Counted from the stretch's first letter, positions 8,903 through 18,334 are shown. The stretch: DNA of 64,000 nucleotides from Algoriphagus sp. (GCA_029945945.1 JAQSDM010000005.1:496001-560000); one strand, 5' to 3'. Notes: generated by a model from the letters alone, not told the origin. Program-made: numbers and translations.

Positions 8903-9670
8903 ATGTATAAAATCCTTGCCAACACGATTTTTTTAGGGAAAGATGTTCATTTCCTGCCAGAGTGTCACTCCACCAATGACACGGCTTTGCAGTTGGTCAG
9001 AGAAAAAAGGGCGAAAGAAGGGACCATAATAATTTGTGCAAATCAAACTCACGGGAAAGGACAAAGGGGTAATACCTGGATGGCTGAACCGGGTAAAAAT
9101 CTTACTTTTTCGCTTGTTCTCAGGCCCTCATTTATGGATATATCGGAGCAATTTTACCTCAATATGACTGTCTCAAACAGCATTCGAAGGCTTTTGCAGG
9201 ATTATATTCCAAATCTTCAAGTGAAATGGCCCAATGATTTGATAGTCCCTGGTTTTGGAAAAATAGGAGGAATATTAATTGAAAATACTTTTTCAGGAGA
9301 AGGTTGGGAAAATGCAGTCGTGGGAATCGGATTGAATATTAATCAGTTAAACTTTGATTCGGAAGGTGCAACTTCCCTTTCGTTGTTGACAGGAAACCAA
9401 TTTAATCTGGAAGAACTTTTTAGGTTGCTGGTTACTCAAATAGAGCAAGGTTACATCCAATTGAAGAAAGGAAAATGGAATGAAATAAAGGCGGATTATC
9501 TCCACCATCTTTTTTTGAAAGATAGATTAGCCAAATTTTCATCTGATGGAATGGTGTTTTTCGGAATTATAACAGGGGTGAATCAGGAAGGAAAGGTTGA
9601 AATAAGTCTTCAAAATGGCGACCAGGCATTATTTGGACTGAAAGAGGTTAGTTTTTTGGATTTACCTTAG
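8903..9670 (+). CDS. birA: Biotin--[acetyl-CoA carboxylase] ligase
   Basis: This 255-residue enzyme attaches biotin to the carrier domain of biotin-dependent carboxylases through biotinyl-AMP. Visible motifs are STNDTA near the start, the nucleotide/biotin loop HGKGQRGNTW (the GRGRxG-like loop), VKWPNDL and KIGGILIEN with the conserved Lys, and VVGIGLNIN. There is no N-terminal helix-turn-helix domain, so it is a mono-functional ligase and not a repressor like E. coli BirA. It is the only gene between rsfS and ahcY. Confidence 0.95.
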   Translation: MYKILANTIFLGKDVHFLPECHSTNDTALQLVREKRAKEGTIIICANQTHGKGQRGNTWMAEPGKNLTFSLVLRPSFMDISEQFYLNMTVSNSIRRLLQDYIPNLQVKWPNDLIVPGFGKIGGILIENTFSGEGWENAVVGIGLNINQLNFDSEGATSLSLLTGNQFNLEELFRLLVTQIEQGYIQLKKGKWNEIKADYLHHLFLKDRLAKFSSDGMVFFGIITGVNQEGKVEISLQNGDQALFGLKEVSFLDLP

Positions 9671-9742
9671 ATTTTAGATTCTAAAATTTATGAGGTAACT
9701 TTACCGACTTTGTAAGAATTCAATCTGTTAACAATCAATACT

Positions 9743-11062
9743 ATGTCAGAAATTAAATCTGAAAAATTCATTCAGTTCAAGGTAAAAGATATTTCCCTTG
9801 CTGAGTGGGGAAGAAAAGAAATTAAATTGGCGGAAGCCGAAATGCCGGGCCTTATGGCCTTGAGGGAGGAATTTGGTCCTTCTCAGCCTTTGAAAGGAGC
9901 CAGAGTTGCAGGATGTCTTCACATGACCATCCAGACAGCAGTTTTGATCGAGACGCTTAAAGCTCTTGGTGCTGAAGTGACCTGGTCTTCTTGTAACATT
10001 TTTTCTACACAGGATCATGCTGCGGCTGCCATTGCAGCAGCAGGAATTCAGGTTTATGCCTGGAAAGGTCAGACTGCTGAAGAATTTGACTGGTGTATCG
10101 AGCAGACCCTTTTATTCGGAGAAGATCGTCAGCCGCTTAACATGATTTTGGACGATGGCGGTGACTTGACCAATATGGTTTTGGATCTTTATCCTGAGCT
10201 TGTTGCAGGAATCAGAGGTCTTTCTGAAGAGACTACAACCGGTGTCCACAGACTGTACGAAAGAATGAAGAACGGAACTCTTCCGATGCCTGCAATCAAC
10301 GTAAACGATTCTGTTACCAAGTCTAAGTTTGACAACAAATACGGCTGTAAAGAATCATTGGTAGATGCGATTCGTCGTGCTACTGACGTAATGATGGCTG
10401 GAAAAGTAGCAGTTGTTGCTGGTTACGGTGATGTTGGAAAAGGTTCTGCAGCTTCCTTGAAAGGTGCAGGAGCAAGAGTAATTGTGACTGAAATCGATCC
10501 GATTTGTGCGCTTCAGGCTGCTATGGATGGTTTCGCAGTGAAGAAAATGGTAAACGCAATCAAAGAAGCGGACATCGTAGTTACAGCAACCGGTAACAAA
10601 AACATCATCACCTCCGAACATTTCAAAGCAATGAAAGACAAGGCGATCGTTTGTAACATCGGCCACTTCGATAATGAAATCGATATGGCTTGGTTGAATG
10701 GAAACTATGGTCATACTAAGAATGTGATCAAGCCACAGGTTGATCTTTATGAGATCGACGGTAAAGAAATCCTGATTTTGGCGGAAGGTAGATTGGTTAA
10801 TTTAGGTTGTGCCACAGGTCACCCATCATTTGTGATGTCAAACTCATTTACAAACCAAACGTTGGCGCAGCTTGAATTATGGCAAAACCATGAGAGCTAT
10901 GAGCCGGGAGTATATGTTCTACCTAAGCACCTGGATGAGAAAGTTGCATTCCTCCACCTTGCAAAATTGAGCGTAGAATTGGATACACTTTCTGATGATC
11001 AGGCTCAATATATTGGCGTGGAAGTGAAAGGTCCTTTCAAACCTGAGTACTACAGATATTAA
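9743..11062 (+). CDS. ahcY: Adenosylhomocysteinase
   Basis: This 439-residue cytosolic enzyme hydrolyses S-adenosylhomocysteine to adenosine and homocysteine, keeping methylation going. Visible signatures are the substrate region [27 protein letters not shown], the catalytic region [13 protein letters not shown], the NAD-binding GYGDVGKG, and the C-terminal end KPEYYRY. The C-terminal Lys-Tyr pair that contacts NAD across the tetramer is present (F-K-P-x-Y-Y-R-Y). It is single-gene and followed by a long perfect terminator hairpin. Confidence 0.98.
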   Translation: MSEIKSEKFIQFKVKDISLAEWGRKEIKLAEAEMPGLMALREEFGPSQPLKGARVAGCLHMTIQTAVLIETLKALGAEVTWSSCNIFSTQDHAAAAIAAAGIQVYAWKGQTAEEFDWCIEQTLLFGEDRQPLNMILDDGGDLTNMVLDLYPELVAGIRGLSEETTTGVHRLYERMKNGTLPMPAINVNDSVTKSKFDNKYGCKESLVDAIRRATDVMMAGKVAVVAGYGDVGKGSAASLKGAGARVIVTEIDPICALQAAMDGFAVKKMVNAIKEADIVVTATGNKNIITSEHFKAMKDKAIVCNIGHFDNEIDMAWLNGNYGHTKNVIKPQVDLYEIDGKEILILAEGRLVNLGCATGHPSFVMSNSFTNQTLAQLELWQNHESYEPGVYVLPKHLDEKVAFLHLAKLSVELDTLSDDQAQYIGVEVKGPFKPEYYRY

Positions 11063-11081
11063 TTTAAAAAAAATAGAATTG

Positions 11082-11109
11082 AAAAGCCCCGAAGTGATTC
11101 GGGGCTTTT
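11082..11109. terminator. Bidirectional intrinsic terminator
   Basis: A perfect 12-bp stem AAAAGCCCCGAA/TTCGGGGCTTTT with loop GTGA extends into a T run. It serves ahcY (plus) and the convergent lipoprotein gene (minus), whose stop lies 2 bases away. Confidence 0.92.
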
Positions 11110-11110
11110 T

Positions 11111-11914
11111 TTATGGATTGAGCAGAAGCCGCCTCCCGTCGGAAAGGACGACGTAGGCCTCAACTTTGCATTTTTCTTTCCATTCATACATGAGACTATG
11201 AGTTAACTGACTTGTTTCACTCCTGGAGACTTGCCAGGTTTCCTTTCCGGCAACGGGCAAAAGCTGATTGTCTTGAAAACAGGAAAAGAGTAATTCTCGT
11301 TTATCGTTAAAGTCAAAAACGAAGTTTCTTCCGGCAGGATTTCTTCCGTTTATCATTCCTTTTGAGTTCACCCCGATAACAATTCCGTTGACAAGACTTA
11401 GCGTATGAGTCAGATTTCCGGCGAATTGGTGCGTTAGCAGATTTTTAGTTTTATGCGTGAGCGTTTCGAAGGTTTCATTGACCACTCCCAAAGAATTTTT
11501 GGTGAAAGTCCTGATGCCATTTATTGAGGCGTCCTCAAAAGTATAATTCTCATATTCAAGAAACCAGATTGGGGTTTCTGCATCAGATTGAGAAAGATTC
11601 AGAATTAGTTTTCCGGATCTTTTTGATTTGCCAGTTTGCTCGCAGGTTTTCGCAGGATCGAATGTAAGAGTGACACGCTTGGCAGTTTTATCTAAAAGGA
11701 TTTCAGGGCACCCCGGTAGATCGAGCGACTCTGCATTAGAGTACTGGTCGAAAGATAGTTGCGTAAAAAATAGTGCTTCACTCCAGGCATTTGAAACAAT
11801 GAATAGCTGTGAGGCTTCTGTCGGAAGATCGGTACTGATTACTCTGTCTTCATCTTCTTTACAGGAGGTTAGAAAAACCAGGATAAAGAAAACGTGAAGG
11901 ACTCTATTTTTCAT
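11111..11914 (-). CDS. Hypothetical lipoprotein
   Basis: This 267-residue protein starts with a lipoprotein signal (VLHVFFILVFLTSC then KEDEDR), so it is expected to be lipid-anchored in the envelope. The mature part is rich in beta strands and Ser/Thr, with phrases such as KRSGKLILNLSQ and GIRTFTKNSLGVVNETFETL that resemble antiparallel sheets. No enzymatic motif is visible and I do not recognise the family. It stands alone between two terminated plus-strand genes. Its -7-like box is at 11932-11939. Confidence 0.75.
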   Translation of the reverse strand: MKNRVLHVFFILVFLTSCKEDEDRVISTDLPTEASQLFIVSNAWSEALFFTQLSFDQYSNAESLDLPGCPEILLDKTAKRVTLTFDPAKTCEQTGKSKRSGKLILNLSQSDAETPIWFLEYENYTFEDASINGIRTFTKNSLGVVNETFETLTHKTKNLLTHQFAGNLTHTLSLVNGIVIGVNSKGMINGRNPAGRNFVFDFNDKRELLFSCFQDNQLLPVAGKETWQVSRSETSQLTHSLMYEWKEKCKVEAYVVLSDGRRLLLNP

Positions 11915-11931
11915 TCAGCTTACTGTTTGGG

Positions 11932-11939
11932 CAAAATTA
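11932..11939 (-). promoter_or_regulatory. Putative -7 box of the lipoprotein gene
   Basis: Read on the minus strand this is TAATTTTG, an exact TAnnTTTG match 17 bases before the ATG. No matching -33 element stands at the expected 19-base distance. Confidence 0.35.
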
Positions 11940-12020
11940 GCGTTTTTTGACAATAGCCTAACCTCTTTCAAATACTGGGCCTAATGGCTATCTTCGAAAT
12001 CAACGATAAACCAAATCCAT

Positions 12021-12893
12021 ATGATAATGACCGATGGTATGCTCAAACCCGGAGCCCTGAAAGGAAAAAACATAATTATCACCGGAGGAGGAACCGGGCT
12101 AGGCCGATCCATGGGTGAGTATTTTTTGGAGCTTGGAGCCAATTTGGTAATTACCTCCCGAAAGCTCGATGTTCTGGAAGGAACGGCCAAAGAAATGATG
12201 GATCAAAAGGGAGGAAAGGTAATCCCTCTGGCATGTGATGTTCGTGAAATCGACCAAGTAGAAAAGATGTGGAAAGATGCCACGGAGCAATTGGGTCAAA
12301 TTCACGTGGTCCTTAATAATGCAGCTGGAAATTTTATCAGTCCAACCGAGCGATTATCAACCAATGCATTCAATACTGTTCTGGATATTGTGCTCAAAGG
12401 AACTTCTCAAGTGACGCTTACTGCCGGGAAAGATTGGATAGCCAAAAAACAGCCAGGTACTTTTTTGAATATTGTGACCACTTATGCTTGGACAGGATCA
12501 GGCTATGTAGTACCATCAGCAGCTGCTAAAGCCGGAGTTTTGGCGATGACAAGGTCGCTGGCTGTAGAGTGGGCAAAGTATGGTATCCGATCTAATGCGA
12601 TTGCACCGGGTCCTTTTCCGACAGAAGGTGCCTGGAGCAGATTGCTTCCGGGTGACTTGGTGAAAAAATTTGATCCTGCTAAAAAAGTCCCAGTTGGAAG
12701 AGTGGGGGAGCATCAGGAATTAGCCAACCTGGCAGCCTATCTGGTTTCAGATTATTCATCTTATGTAAACGGGGAAGTAATGACTATTGACGGAGGTGAA
12801 TGGCTTAAAGGCGCTGGCGAGTTTAATAATCTGGACCAAATTCCTCAGGAAATGTGGGATATGATGGAGGCATCTCGCGGAAAAAAGCCATGA
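12021..12893 (+). CDS. SDR-family oxidoreductase, 2,4-dienoyl-CoA reductase-like
   Basis: This 290-residue short-chain dehydrogenase has the NADP(H)-binding GGGTGLG near residue 22, NNAAGN, and GEVMTIDGG near the end. The sequence NNAAGNFISPTERLS and the absence of the usual catalytic YxxxK are characteristic of 2,4-dienoyl-CoA reductases of the DECR type. Where most SDRs have YSASK this protein has PSAAAKAG. It probably reduces dienoyl-CoA intermediates in oxidation of unsaturated fatty acids. The start could also be the ATG at 12027 or 12036. The gene is monocistronic and followed by a terminator. Confidence 0.85.
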   Translation: MIMTDGMLKPGALKGKNIIITGGGTGLGRSMGEYFLELGANLVITSRKLDVLEGTAKEMMDQKGGKVIPLACDVREIDQVEKMWKDATEQLGQIHVVLNNAAGNFISPTERLSTNAFNTVLDIVLKGTSQVTLTAGKDWIAKKQPGTFLNIVTTYAWTGSGYVVPSAAAKAGVLAMTRSLAVEWAKYGIRSNAIAPGPFPTEGAWSRLLPGDLVKKFDPAKKVPVGRVGEHQELANLAAYLVSDYSSYVNGEVMTIDGGEWLKGAGEFNNLDQIPQEMWDMMEASRGKKP

Positions 12894-12948
12894 GCCCCGG
12901 AGTGATCTGGGGCTATCTGAAAGCGAAATGGAAAATCAGAAATTTATG

Positions 12949-12970
12949 AAAGGAGGCTTCGGCCTCTTTT
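12949..12970. terminator. Intrinsic terminator with a TTCG loop
   Basis: Stem AAAGGAGGC/GCCTCTTTT (one G-T pair) closed by a stable TTCG tetraloop. It lies between the convergent SDR and PAS-protein genes and can serve both strands. Confidence 0.75.
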
Positions 12971-12990
12971 TCAATTAAAAAATTTGAGGA

Positions 12991-14037
12991 TTACTCAGTT
13001 AGAATATCTTTTTCAAAAGATTGATTTTTTTGTACTGACTCCTTGATGCTTTTTTTCAAGGCTGCGTCAAGCTGCTTAGTTTCATTTTTGATGAGATGAA
13101 CAAGTTTTTTAGATTCTGAGCTTTGGGGTTCAGTGTCCAGAATTTCCAAAATTCCCAAAATATTGGCTACTCTGGCTCTTAATGAATGGGATTGCTGAAA
13201 AGCCAAGTCTTTTAAAAAGTAGTGATGCTCATGTAGCCAAAGCTGGTGTTTCTTTTTCTCAGTGATGTCCAGGATACATCCCAAAATCCGAATGGGTTTA
13301 CCTTCCTCCGACCACTGGATAGTTTTTCCGTATCCTAAAACCCAAAGAGTTTCATTCCCTTTGGAAAAGATCCTGAATTCCTTTCTGAAAGGGATGCTTC
13401 CGGTTGTTTGAAAATGTCTGGAAAGATCTTTGACCAATCCGGAATAATCTTCCGGATGGATGTGATTTTGCCATGAAATATTTCTTTTCTCGGTTGCTTC
13501 GTCTTGAGAATAGCCAAGCATTTGAGCTAATCCTTGGCTGATATTGTCTGCTTTATTGAAGTAATCGAACTCCCAAAATCCGAGTAATTTGTTCTCCAGA
13601 AGGCTGTCGACAATTTCATTTTCTCCTCCCGATCTGTCAAAGAAATCCCCAAGCCCGATGTTATAGGGTTTTAGTGGTTCAACAGGATGCCCAATTCCCA
13701 AACACGTCCCATAATCTCCTGAGATAAAGAAAAATTCCCATTTTGTCGGACTGATTGTTCCTTCAAGATGATTGATTTTTTGAAGCTCAACAATGAATGA
13801 TTGATGAGAATTTCTCCAAGCTTTTATCCGCTGGTTTTCATATTTTGCTAAATCAGAAGAAAGAAAACAATCCGAAAAATGAAGCGCTTTTTCTTTCTGA
13901 CCAAAAAGTGAAGGAATTGGGCCAAGTCCGGAATCTGAGGATAATACATTCCCAAACTGGTCAATGGTCACCTGCAGAAAATACTCTGAAGAGACAGCTA
14001 ACTTGCCGAGAATCTGAATTGCTTCCCAATTATTCAT
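12991..14037 (-). CDS. PAS-domain protein with a histidine-kinase-like helical end but no ATPase domain
   Basis: This 348-residue soluble protein has an N-terminal PAS-like region (about 15-130). A PAS_3-type domain follows (about 150-262), with GFWEFDYFNKADNIS, HPEDYSGLVKDL and the PAC-like RILGCILDITEKKKH. The end (about 275-330) reads LAFQQSHSLRARVANILGIL, which closely resembles the H box and first DHp helix of Bacteroidota PAS kinases. The protein stops before any N, G1 or G2 box. It therefore cannot bind ATP as a classic kinase. It could be a phosphotransfer or dimerisation partner, or a decayed kinase. The reading frame ends cleanly with no downstream ATPase fragment visible. Confidence 0.8.
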   Translation of the reverse strand: MNNWEAIQILGKLAVSSEYFLQVTIDQFGNVLSSDSGLGPIPSLFGQKEKALHFSDCFLSSDLAKYENQRIKAWRNSHQSFIVELQKINHLEGTISPTKWEFFFISGDYGTCLGIGHPVEPLKPYNIGLGDFFDRSGGENEIVDSLLENKLLGFWEFDYFNKADNISQGLAQMLGYSQDEATEKRNISWQNHIHPEDYSGLVKDLSRHFQTTGSIPFRKEFRIFSKGNETLWVLGYGKTIQWSEEGKPIRILGCILDITEKKKHQLWLHEHHYFLKDLAFQQSHSLRARVANILGILEILDTEPQSSESKKLVHLIKNETKQLDAALKKSIKESVQKNQSFEKDILTE

Positions 14038-14120
14038 ATAATAAAGGTAAAGGCTTTAAATTATAATAAATAATCTAAGGGCATAAAATATTATTCAAAA
14101 TACAAAAAAATATACATAAA

Positions 14121-14741
14121 ATGATTTCAAGTACTATGTACCTAAACAGGTCTGATTTTGGAAAACCTGAAAATGCAGGAAATATCCTGACAAAAGAAGA
14201 AGCGTTTGTTCTATTAAAAGATTGGGTGAAAAACGAAAAACTCATAGTTCATATGCATCAAGTAGGGCATCTGATGAAAAACTTTGCAGCGTCAAAAGGA
14301 TATAATGAAAAAGATCAATATCGATGGTATTTGGCCGGATTGCTACATGATGCAGATTGGGAAAAGTGGCCCGATTCACATTGCAGAATAATTATTGAGG
14401 AATTGGAGCGCAGGAATATTGATCCGGAAATTATTAGAGCAATCGCCTCCCATGGCCCTAAGTATTTTGGGGTGGAGCCGGTGACCGAGATGGATAAAAT
14501 GCTTTATGCTTTTGATGAATTGAGCGGTTTAGTCCATGCATATTCTTTGATGAGACCCGAGGGATATTCAGGGATGGAGGTCAAAGGCGTGAAAAAAAGA
14601 CTTAAGGATAAGACTTTCGCAGCTCAGGTAAGCAGAGAAGATATTGCAGACGCAGCAGGCAAAGCTGGATTAGATCAGGATATTTTGATTGATTTTGTGA
14701 TCAAACATCAGATCGATGCATTGAAAGATTTTGAGCTTTGA
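14121..14741 (+). CDS. HD-domain metal-dependent phosphohydrolase-like protein
   Basis: This 206-residue protein has the HD-superfamily metal ligands: a first His in MHQVGHLM, the HD doublet in LAGLLHDADWEKWP, and later Asp residues in the helical part (FDELSGLVHAY). It resembles the small HDIG/phosphohydrolase proteins that are common and uncharacterised in Bacteroidota. Substrate is unknown, and no partner domain is fused. The first ATG (14121) is used here, though ATG 14136 would give a protein five residues shorter. The upstream 80 bases are very AT-rich. A terminator follows at 14782. Confidence 0.8.
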   Translation: MISSTMYLNRSDFGKPENAGNILTKEEAFVLLKDWVKNEKLIVHMHQVGHLMKNFAASKGYNEKDQYRWYLAGLLHDADWEKWPDSHCRIIIEELERRNIDPEIIRAIASHGPKYFGVEPVTEMDKMLYAFDELSGLVHAYSLMRPEGYSGMEVKGVKKRLKDKTFAAQVSREDIADAAGKAGLDQDILIDFVIKHQIDALKDFEL

Positions 14742-14781
14742 CTTTCAAGCAAAAAGAAGAGGTTGAATTCAAGATTTAATC

Positions 14782-14810
14782 AAAAAAGGCCGCTGTAAGC
14801 GGCCTTTTTT
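14782..14810. terminator. Bidirectional intrinsic terminator
   Basis: A perfect 13-bp stem AAAAAAGGCCGCT/AGCGGCCTTTTTT with a 3-base loop lies between the HD-domain gene (plus) and the DUF4494 gene (minus), ending 2 bases before the latter's stop. Confidence 0.92.
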
Positions 14811-14812
14811 GA

Positions 14813-15310
14813 TTATTCATCCTCATCAATCGGGTTTTGGACTGGCCTGAAATTTCCAGCCGGAAGTGTAGCGAGGGCTTCTTCTTTTTCATAAGGGAAG
14901 ACTTCAACGATCGGACTTTCGACAATGTCAGGGATCCGGAAGCTAACAAGCATATTGCTCAGGCTTTCCTGAATCCGATCGAACGCCTGCTTAACATCCT
15001 CCGCAGTCACAATCATATATTGAGTTACTTTCTTTTCTTTTCCGCTATCAGCGTCTGCAACGAGATAAGTGATTTTGCATTTATACCAGATATCAGCGTC
15101 TTCGTAGAAAAAGACATCCACGATATTACTTTTGCTGATCCCAGTAACCTGAAAATCTCCCCGGATCTGAGATCCCAGTCTGTCATACAGAATTGCCTCG
15201 GCCTCCGTAAAGGATACAGCATCCACCAAATATTGCTCTACCATATTCTTCAGTAGGCCTTGTTCATTTTCTTTTGCGTACTTGACTTTGCACAAAAACC
15301 AGGTTCTCAT
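14813..15310 (-). CDS. DUF4494-family protein
   Basis: This 165-residue cytoplasmic protein matches the DUF4494 pattern as I know it: N-terminal TWFLCKVKYAKENEQGL, then VSFTEAEAILYDR, FYEDADIWYKCKITYL and VEVFPYEKEE near the end. Members are widespread in Bacteroidota and lack an established function. No catalytic motif or membrane segment is visible. It is monocistronic, and no TAnnTTTG box could be placed with confidence in the 175 bases upstream. Confidence 0.85.
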   Translation of the reverse strand: MRTWFLCKVKYAKENEQGLLKNMVEQYLVDAVSFTEAEAILYDRLGSQIRGDFQVTGISKSNIVDVFFYEDADIWYKCKITYLVADADSGKEKKVTQYMIVTAEDVKQAFDRIQESLSNMLVSFRIPDIVESPIVEVFPYEKEEALATLPAGNFRPVQNPIDEDE

Positions 15311-15527
15311 CTTATTTTAAATTGAGGTTTGAAGGTAAACCATATCCATTGAAGGACAATGCTAATCTTTCCTAAAGTAATTCAATTTGGGGTTCAGAAT
15401 TATCTATGTTGCTGATTAACAAGCTATTTTTTTTGATTTCAGAAATGATCAAGGGGATCTAGTTTACGGTTTTATTGCGAATTGGGTGAATACTAAAAAA
15501 GCCGTAAATTATCCCCAATCCACGGCC

Positions 15528-17816
15528 ATGAGAGAAAAAATTTTATACAGTTTTCCGGTCCAATTGTTTCTGCTTCACTTGCGGAAAAATCTCGCGTTGA
15601 TCCTGATTTGGGCACTCTTGATAGGCATTATTCTGGAAAAATTCGGAGTTGTACTCGGGATTCCTTTTTTGTTTTTGGATCCGGAATATTTGCACCAGGT
15701 CTCCTGGATGAGTTTCTTTTTGATGGGAATTGGCTTTGCTGTATTGACAATGGCTTTTCATATGACTACTTATATCATGGATGGCCGTCAGTTTACCTTT
15801 CTGGCGTTGTTGAAAAAGCCATTTATTCACTTTTGTATCAATAATTCAATCGTTCCTCTGATTTTTTACCTGATCTATATTATTCGATTTGTGAGTTTTC
15901 AATTAGATAATGACCTGGAAAGTAATTGGGAAGTCTTGTATTATTATCTTGGTTTCTCTGGAGGAAGTATCGCTTCCTATGCCGTGATTTTTGGGTATTT
16001 CGCTTTTACCAACAAGGATTTTTTCATTCTCTTTGCAGGGACTTTGGATAAAAGACTTCGAAAGGTTAAGTTTTCCCGAGCCAATGTTCTTAGCCAATAC
16101 AAGGACCGGAAAGTCAACAAAAATAAGATTCTTTATTTTTTGAATCTTCGACTTCAACCTGAGCAGGTACGACCTGATATTTCAAGATTTGAAGGATCTC
16201 AATTGCTTCGTGTCTTTGACCAAAATCATTTGAACTTATTTTTGATACAGGTTTTCCTGATTTTGTTCGTCTTGTTTTTGGGGTTTTTTAAAGAAAAACC
16301 TTTGCTTCAGCTGCCTGCGGCAATGAGTGGCACTTTGCTTTTAGCAATTTTGGTGATGCTGGTAGGGGCGGTGAGTTTTTGGTTGAGAAGTTGGTCGACT
16401 GTGGCTGTATTTACCTTCATTGTGCTGGTAAACTATTTTTCAAATTTCTCTTTGCTGAACAGACCCCACGAGGCATATGGAATTAATTATTCCAAGGACC
16501 CTGTGCCATACAACCTTCAAAAACTGGATGAACTTCTTCATGCCGATACGGTCGCTAAAGACAAAAACAATACGATTCTAATTCTTGAAAACTGGAAGAA
16601 AAAATTTAATTCGGAATCGAAACCCAAACTTGTTATGATCGCTGCGAGTGGCGGTGGTCAGCGGGCAGCTCTTTGGACGTTAAGCGTTATGCAAAATATT
16701 CATTCCATCGCAGATGGTGAGGTCATTCGGCATACGGAGCTTTTGACGGGCGCATCAGGGGGAGTATTGGGAGAGGCATTTTTCAGAGAACTTTACCTAC
16801 GTTCATTAACTGACACAACCATCAACCTTTCTGATAAAAAGTACCAGGATCAAATTTCAGCTGATAATCTCAACCCTATCATCTTCACTCTGCTCGTCAA
16901 TGACCTCCTGATCCGCAACCAACATTTCGAATACAATGGATACCAACATTTAAAAGACCGTGGATTCGCTTTCGAAAACCAATTGAATCTGAATACAGAT
17001 GGAATTCTGGATAAACCTATCTCAGCGTATGAAGAGCCGGAGTTTACTGCAGATATTCCGCTGCTTCCAGTCTCTACCCTCATCACGAATGACGGACGAA
17101 AGCTGGTTATTTCGCCTCATTCTATGTCCTTTTTGGGAACTTCAATTATGGGGAAACTTGGGAAAGAGGAGAAAAAGCAAACTATTGATTTTAAGCGATA
17201 TTTTGCTGCTCACAGCGCAGATGACCTGCGGTTTCTTACTGCATTGAGGATGTGTGCTACGTTCCCTTTCATTACTCCAAATGTCCAACTACCGACTGAC
17301 CCGGTGATGGAGACAATGGATACAGGATTATCGGATAATTTTGGAATTCAGGATGCACTTCGGTTTATGTACGTTTTTCAGGATTGGATCCGGGCAAATA
17401 CCGCAGGTGTAGTTCTGATTACGATTCGGGATTCTGAAAAGTCGAAAGAAATTGCTCCAAGCTTTCCTCCTAAAATCCTCGAAAAAATTTTCACGCCATT
17501 CAAAAATATTTATTCCAATTGGGATAATGTCCAGACTATTCAAAATGAGGTCCTTTTCAATTATATGGCCGAATCGATGCCATTTGATCTAGAGAAAATT
17601 GAATTTGAATACGCTCCTGAAAAAGTCCAGGACCAGGCACTTACCGGAAGTCAGATTGCTATGCAAAGGGCATCCCTCAATTGGAGATTGACTGCCAAAG
17701 AGAAGAAATCAATTTTGGCATCAATCCAAACTTCCAAAAATCAAAGCTCTCTTCACCGTTTGAGAGCACTTTTTGAATTCCGGGAAAAAATCATTGAAAC
17801 TGAATCTGATAAATGA
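15528..17816 (+). CDS. Membrane-anchored patatin-like phospholipase
   Basis: The ATG at 15528 gives 762 residues. An in-frame GTG at 15486 would add 14. The N-terminal third carries seven or eight predicted membrane helices (for example NLALILIWALLIGIIL and LFLIQVFLILFVLFLGFF). The patatin domain follows with the oxyanion loop SGGGQRA, the nucleophile elbow GASGG (Ser410) and the dyad Asp598 in MDTGLSDN. Family members are Ser-Asp lipid acyl hydrolases. Here the dyad reads DTG where DGA or DGG is usual. The catalytic half probably faces the cytoplasm or periplasmic surface and acts on membrane lipids. A terminator follows immediately. Confidence 0.88.
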   Translation: MREKILYSFPVQLFLLHLRKNLALILIWALLIGIILEKFGVVLGIPFLFLDPEYLHQVSWMSFFLMGIGFAVLTMAFHMTTYIMDGRQFTFLALLKKPFIHFCINNSIVPLIFYLIYIIRFVSFQLDNDLESNWEVLYYYLGFSGGSIASYAVIFGYFAFTNKDFFILFAGTLDKRLRKVKFSRANVLSQYKDRKVNKNKILYFLNLRLQPEQVRPDISRFEGSQLLRVFDQNHLNLFLIQVFLILFVLFLGFFKEKPLLQLPAAMSGTLLLAILVMLVGAVSFWLRSWSTVAVFTFIVLVNYFSNFSLLNRPHEAYGINYSKDPVPYNLQKLDELLHADTVAKDKNNTILILENWKKKFNSESKPKLVMIAASGGGQRAALWTLSVMQNIHSIADGEVIRHTELLTGASGGVLGEAFFRELYLRSLTDTTINLSDKKYQDQISADNLNPIIFTLLVNDLLIRNQHFEYNGYQHLKDRGFAFENQLNLNTDGILDKPISAYEEPEFTADIPLLPVSTLITNDGRKLVISPHSMSFLGTSIMGKLGKEEKKQTIDFKRYFAAHSADDLRFLTALRMCATFPFITPNVQLPTDPVMETMDTGLSDNFGIQDALRFMYVFQDWIRANTAGVVLITIRDSEKSKEIAPSFPPKILEKIFTPFKNIYSNWDNVQTIQNEVLFNYMAESMPFDLEKIEFEYAPEKVQDQALTGSQIAMQRASLNWRLTAKEKKSILASIQTSKNQSSLHRLRALFEFREKIIETESDK

Positions 17817-17851
17817 AAAAGGGTTGAAATCATTAGAATTTCAACCCTTTT
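17817..17851. terminator. Bidirectional intrinsic terminator
   Basis: A perfect 14-bp stem AAAAGGGTTGAAAT/ATTTCAACCCTTTT with a 7-base loop separates the convergent patatin and Mpo1-like genes. Confidence 0.88.
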
Positions 17852-17854
17852 AGT

Positions 17855-18334
17855 TTAGTAGGCCAGTCCCCATCTTTTGTAAATGAAATGCATAAGCCAT
17901 GCCGGACCGATCATCAGAAACTGGATATCTTTCAGGAATGAAGGTTTTTTTCCTTCGATTTTATGTCCATAAAATTGGATTATCCAGGCAATTACAAAAA
18001 TCGCCAAGCTGATTATCCATAATTTTCCAGGAAAAGAAAGGTCCAGGAAATTTGCCAAAGCAAGACAAAGAGCTGAAAAAAAGAACATGCCCAAAGCGAG
18101 AGGGCCTGATAGAGTCAAATAATAAACCAAAACCAGCGCCAGAATTAGGGTCGCCCAATTGGCAAAATTACCCAGAAAGGGGAGGAGTTCAGGAAGCGGA
18201 CCTACAGGTATGCTGAAAATGAGACCTACTACGCTGAAGAAAATGGAAGGGACACAAAACCAATGAATCAATTTATTTGTCTGGTTTTGGTGACTGAGTC
18301 CATATTCATAAAGTAATGCTTCAATTTTTCTCAT
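17855..18334 (-). CDS. Mpo1-like (DUF962) membrane protein
   Basis: This 159-residue protein has about four hydrophobic helices and the family's His positions: YGLSHQNQTNKLIHWFCVP at the start, WIIQFYGHKIEGKKPSF, and GPAWLMHF near the end. In yeast Mpo1 the conserved His residues bind iron, and the enzyme alpha-oxidises 2-hydroxy fatty acids. Bacterial members are assumed to be similar, which would fit the 2-hydroxylated lipids of Cytophagales, but this is inference. It is convergent with the patatin gene and divergent from an FAD oxidoreductase. Confidence 0.87.
   Translation of the reverse strand: MRKIEALLYEYGLSHQNQTNKLIHWFCVPSIFFSVVGLIFSIPVGPLPELLPFLGNFANWATLILALVLVYYLTLSGPLALGMFFFSALCLALANFLDLSFPGKLWIISLAIFVIAWIIQFYGHKIEGKKPSFLKDIQFLMIGPAWLMHFIYKRWGLAY

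Noticed and set aside
9690..9715. Promoter-like TAACTTTA before ahcY
   Set aside because: The last base departs from TAnnTTTG, and no -33 element stands at the right distance.
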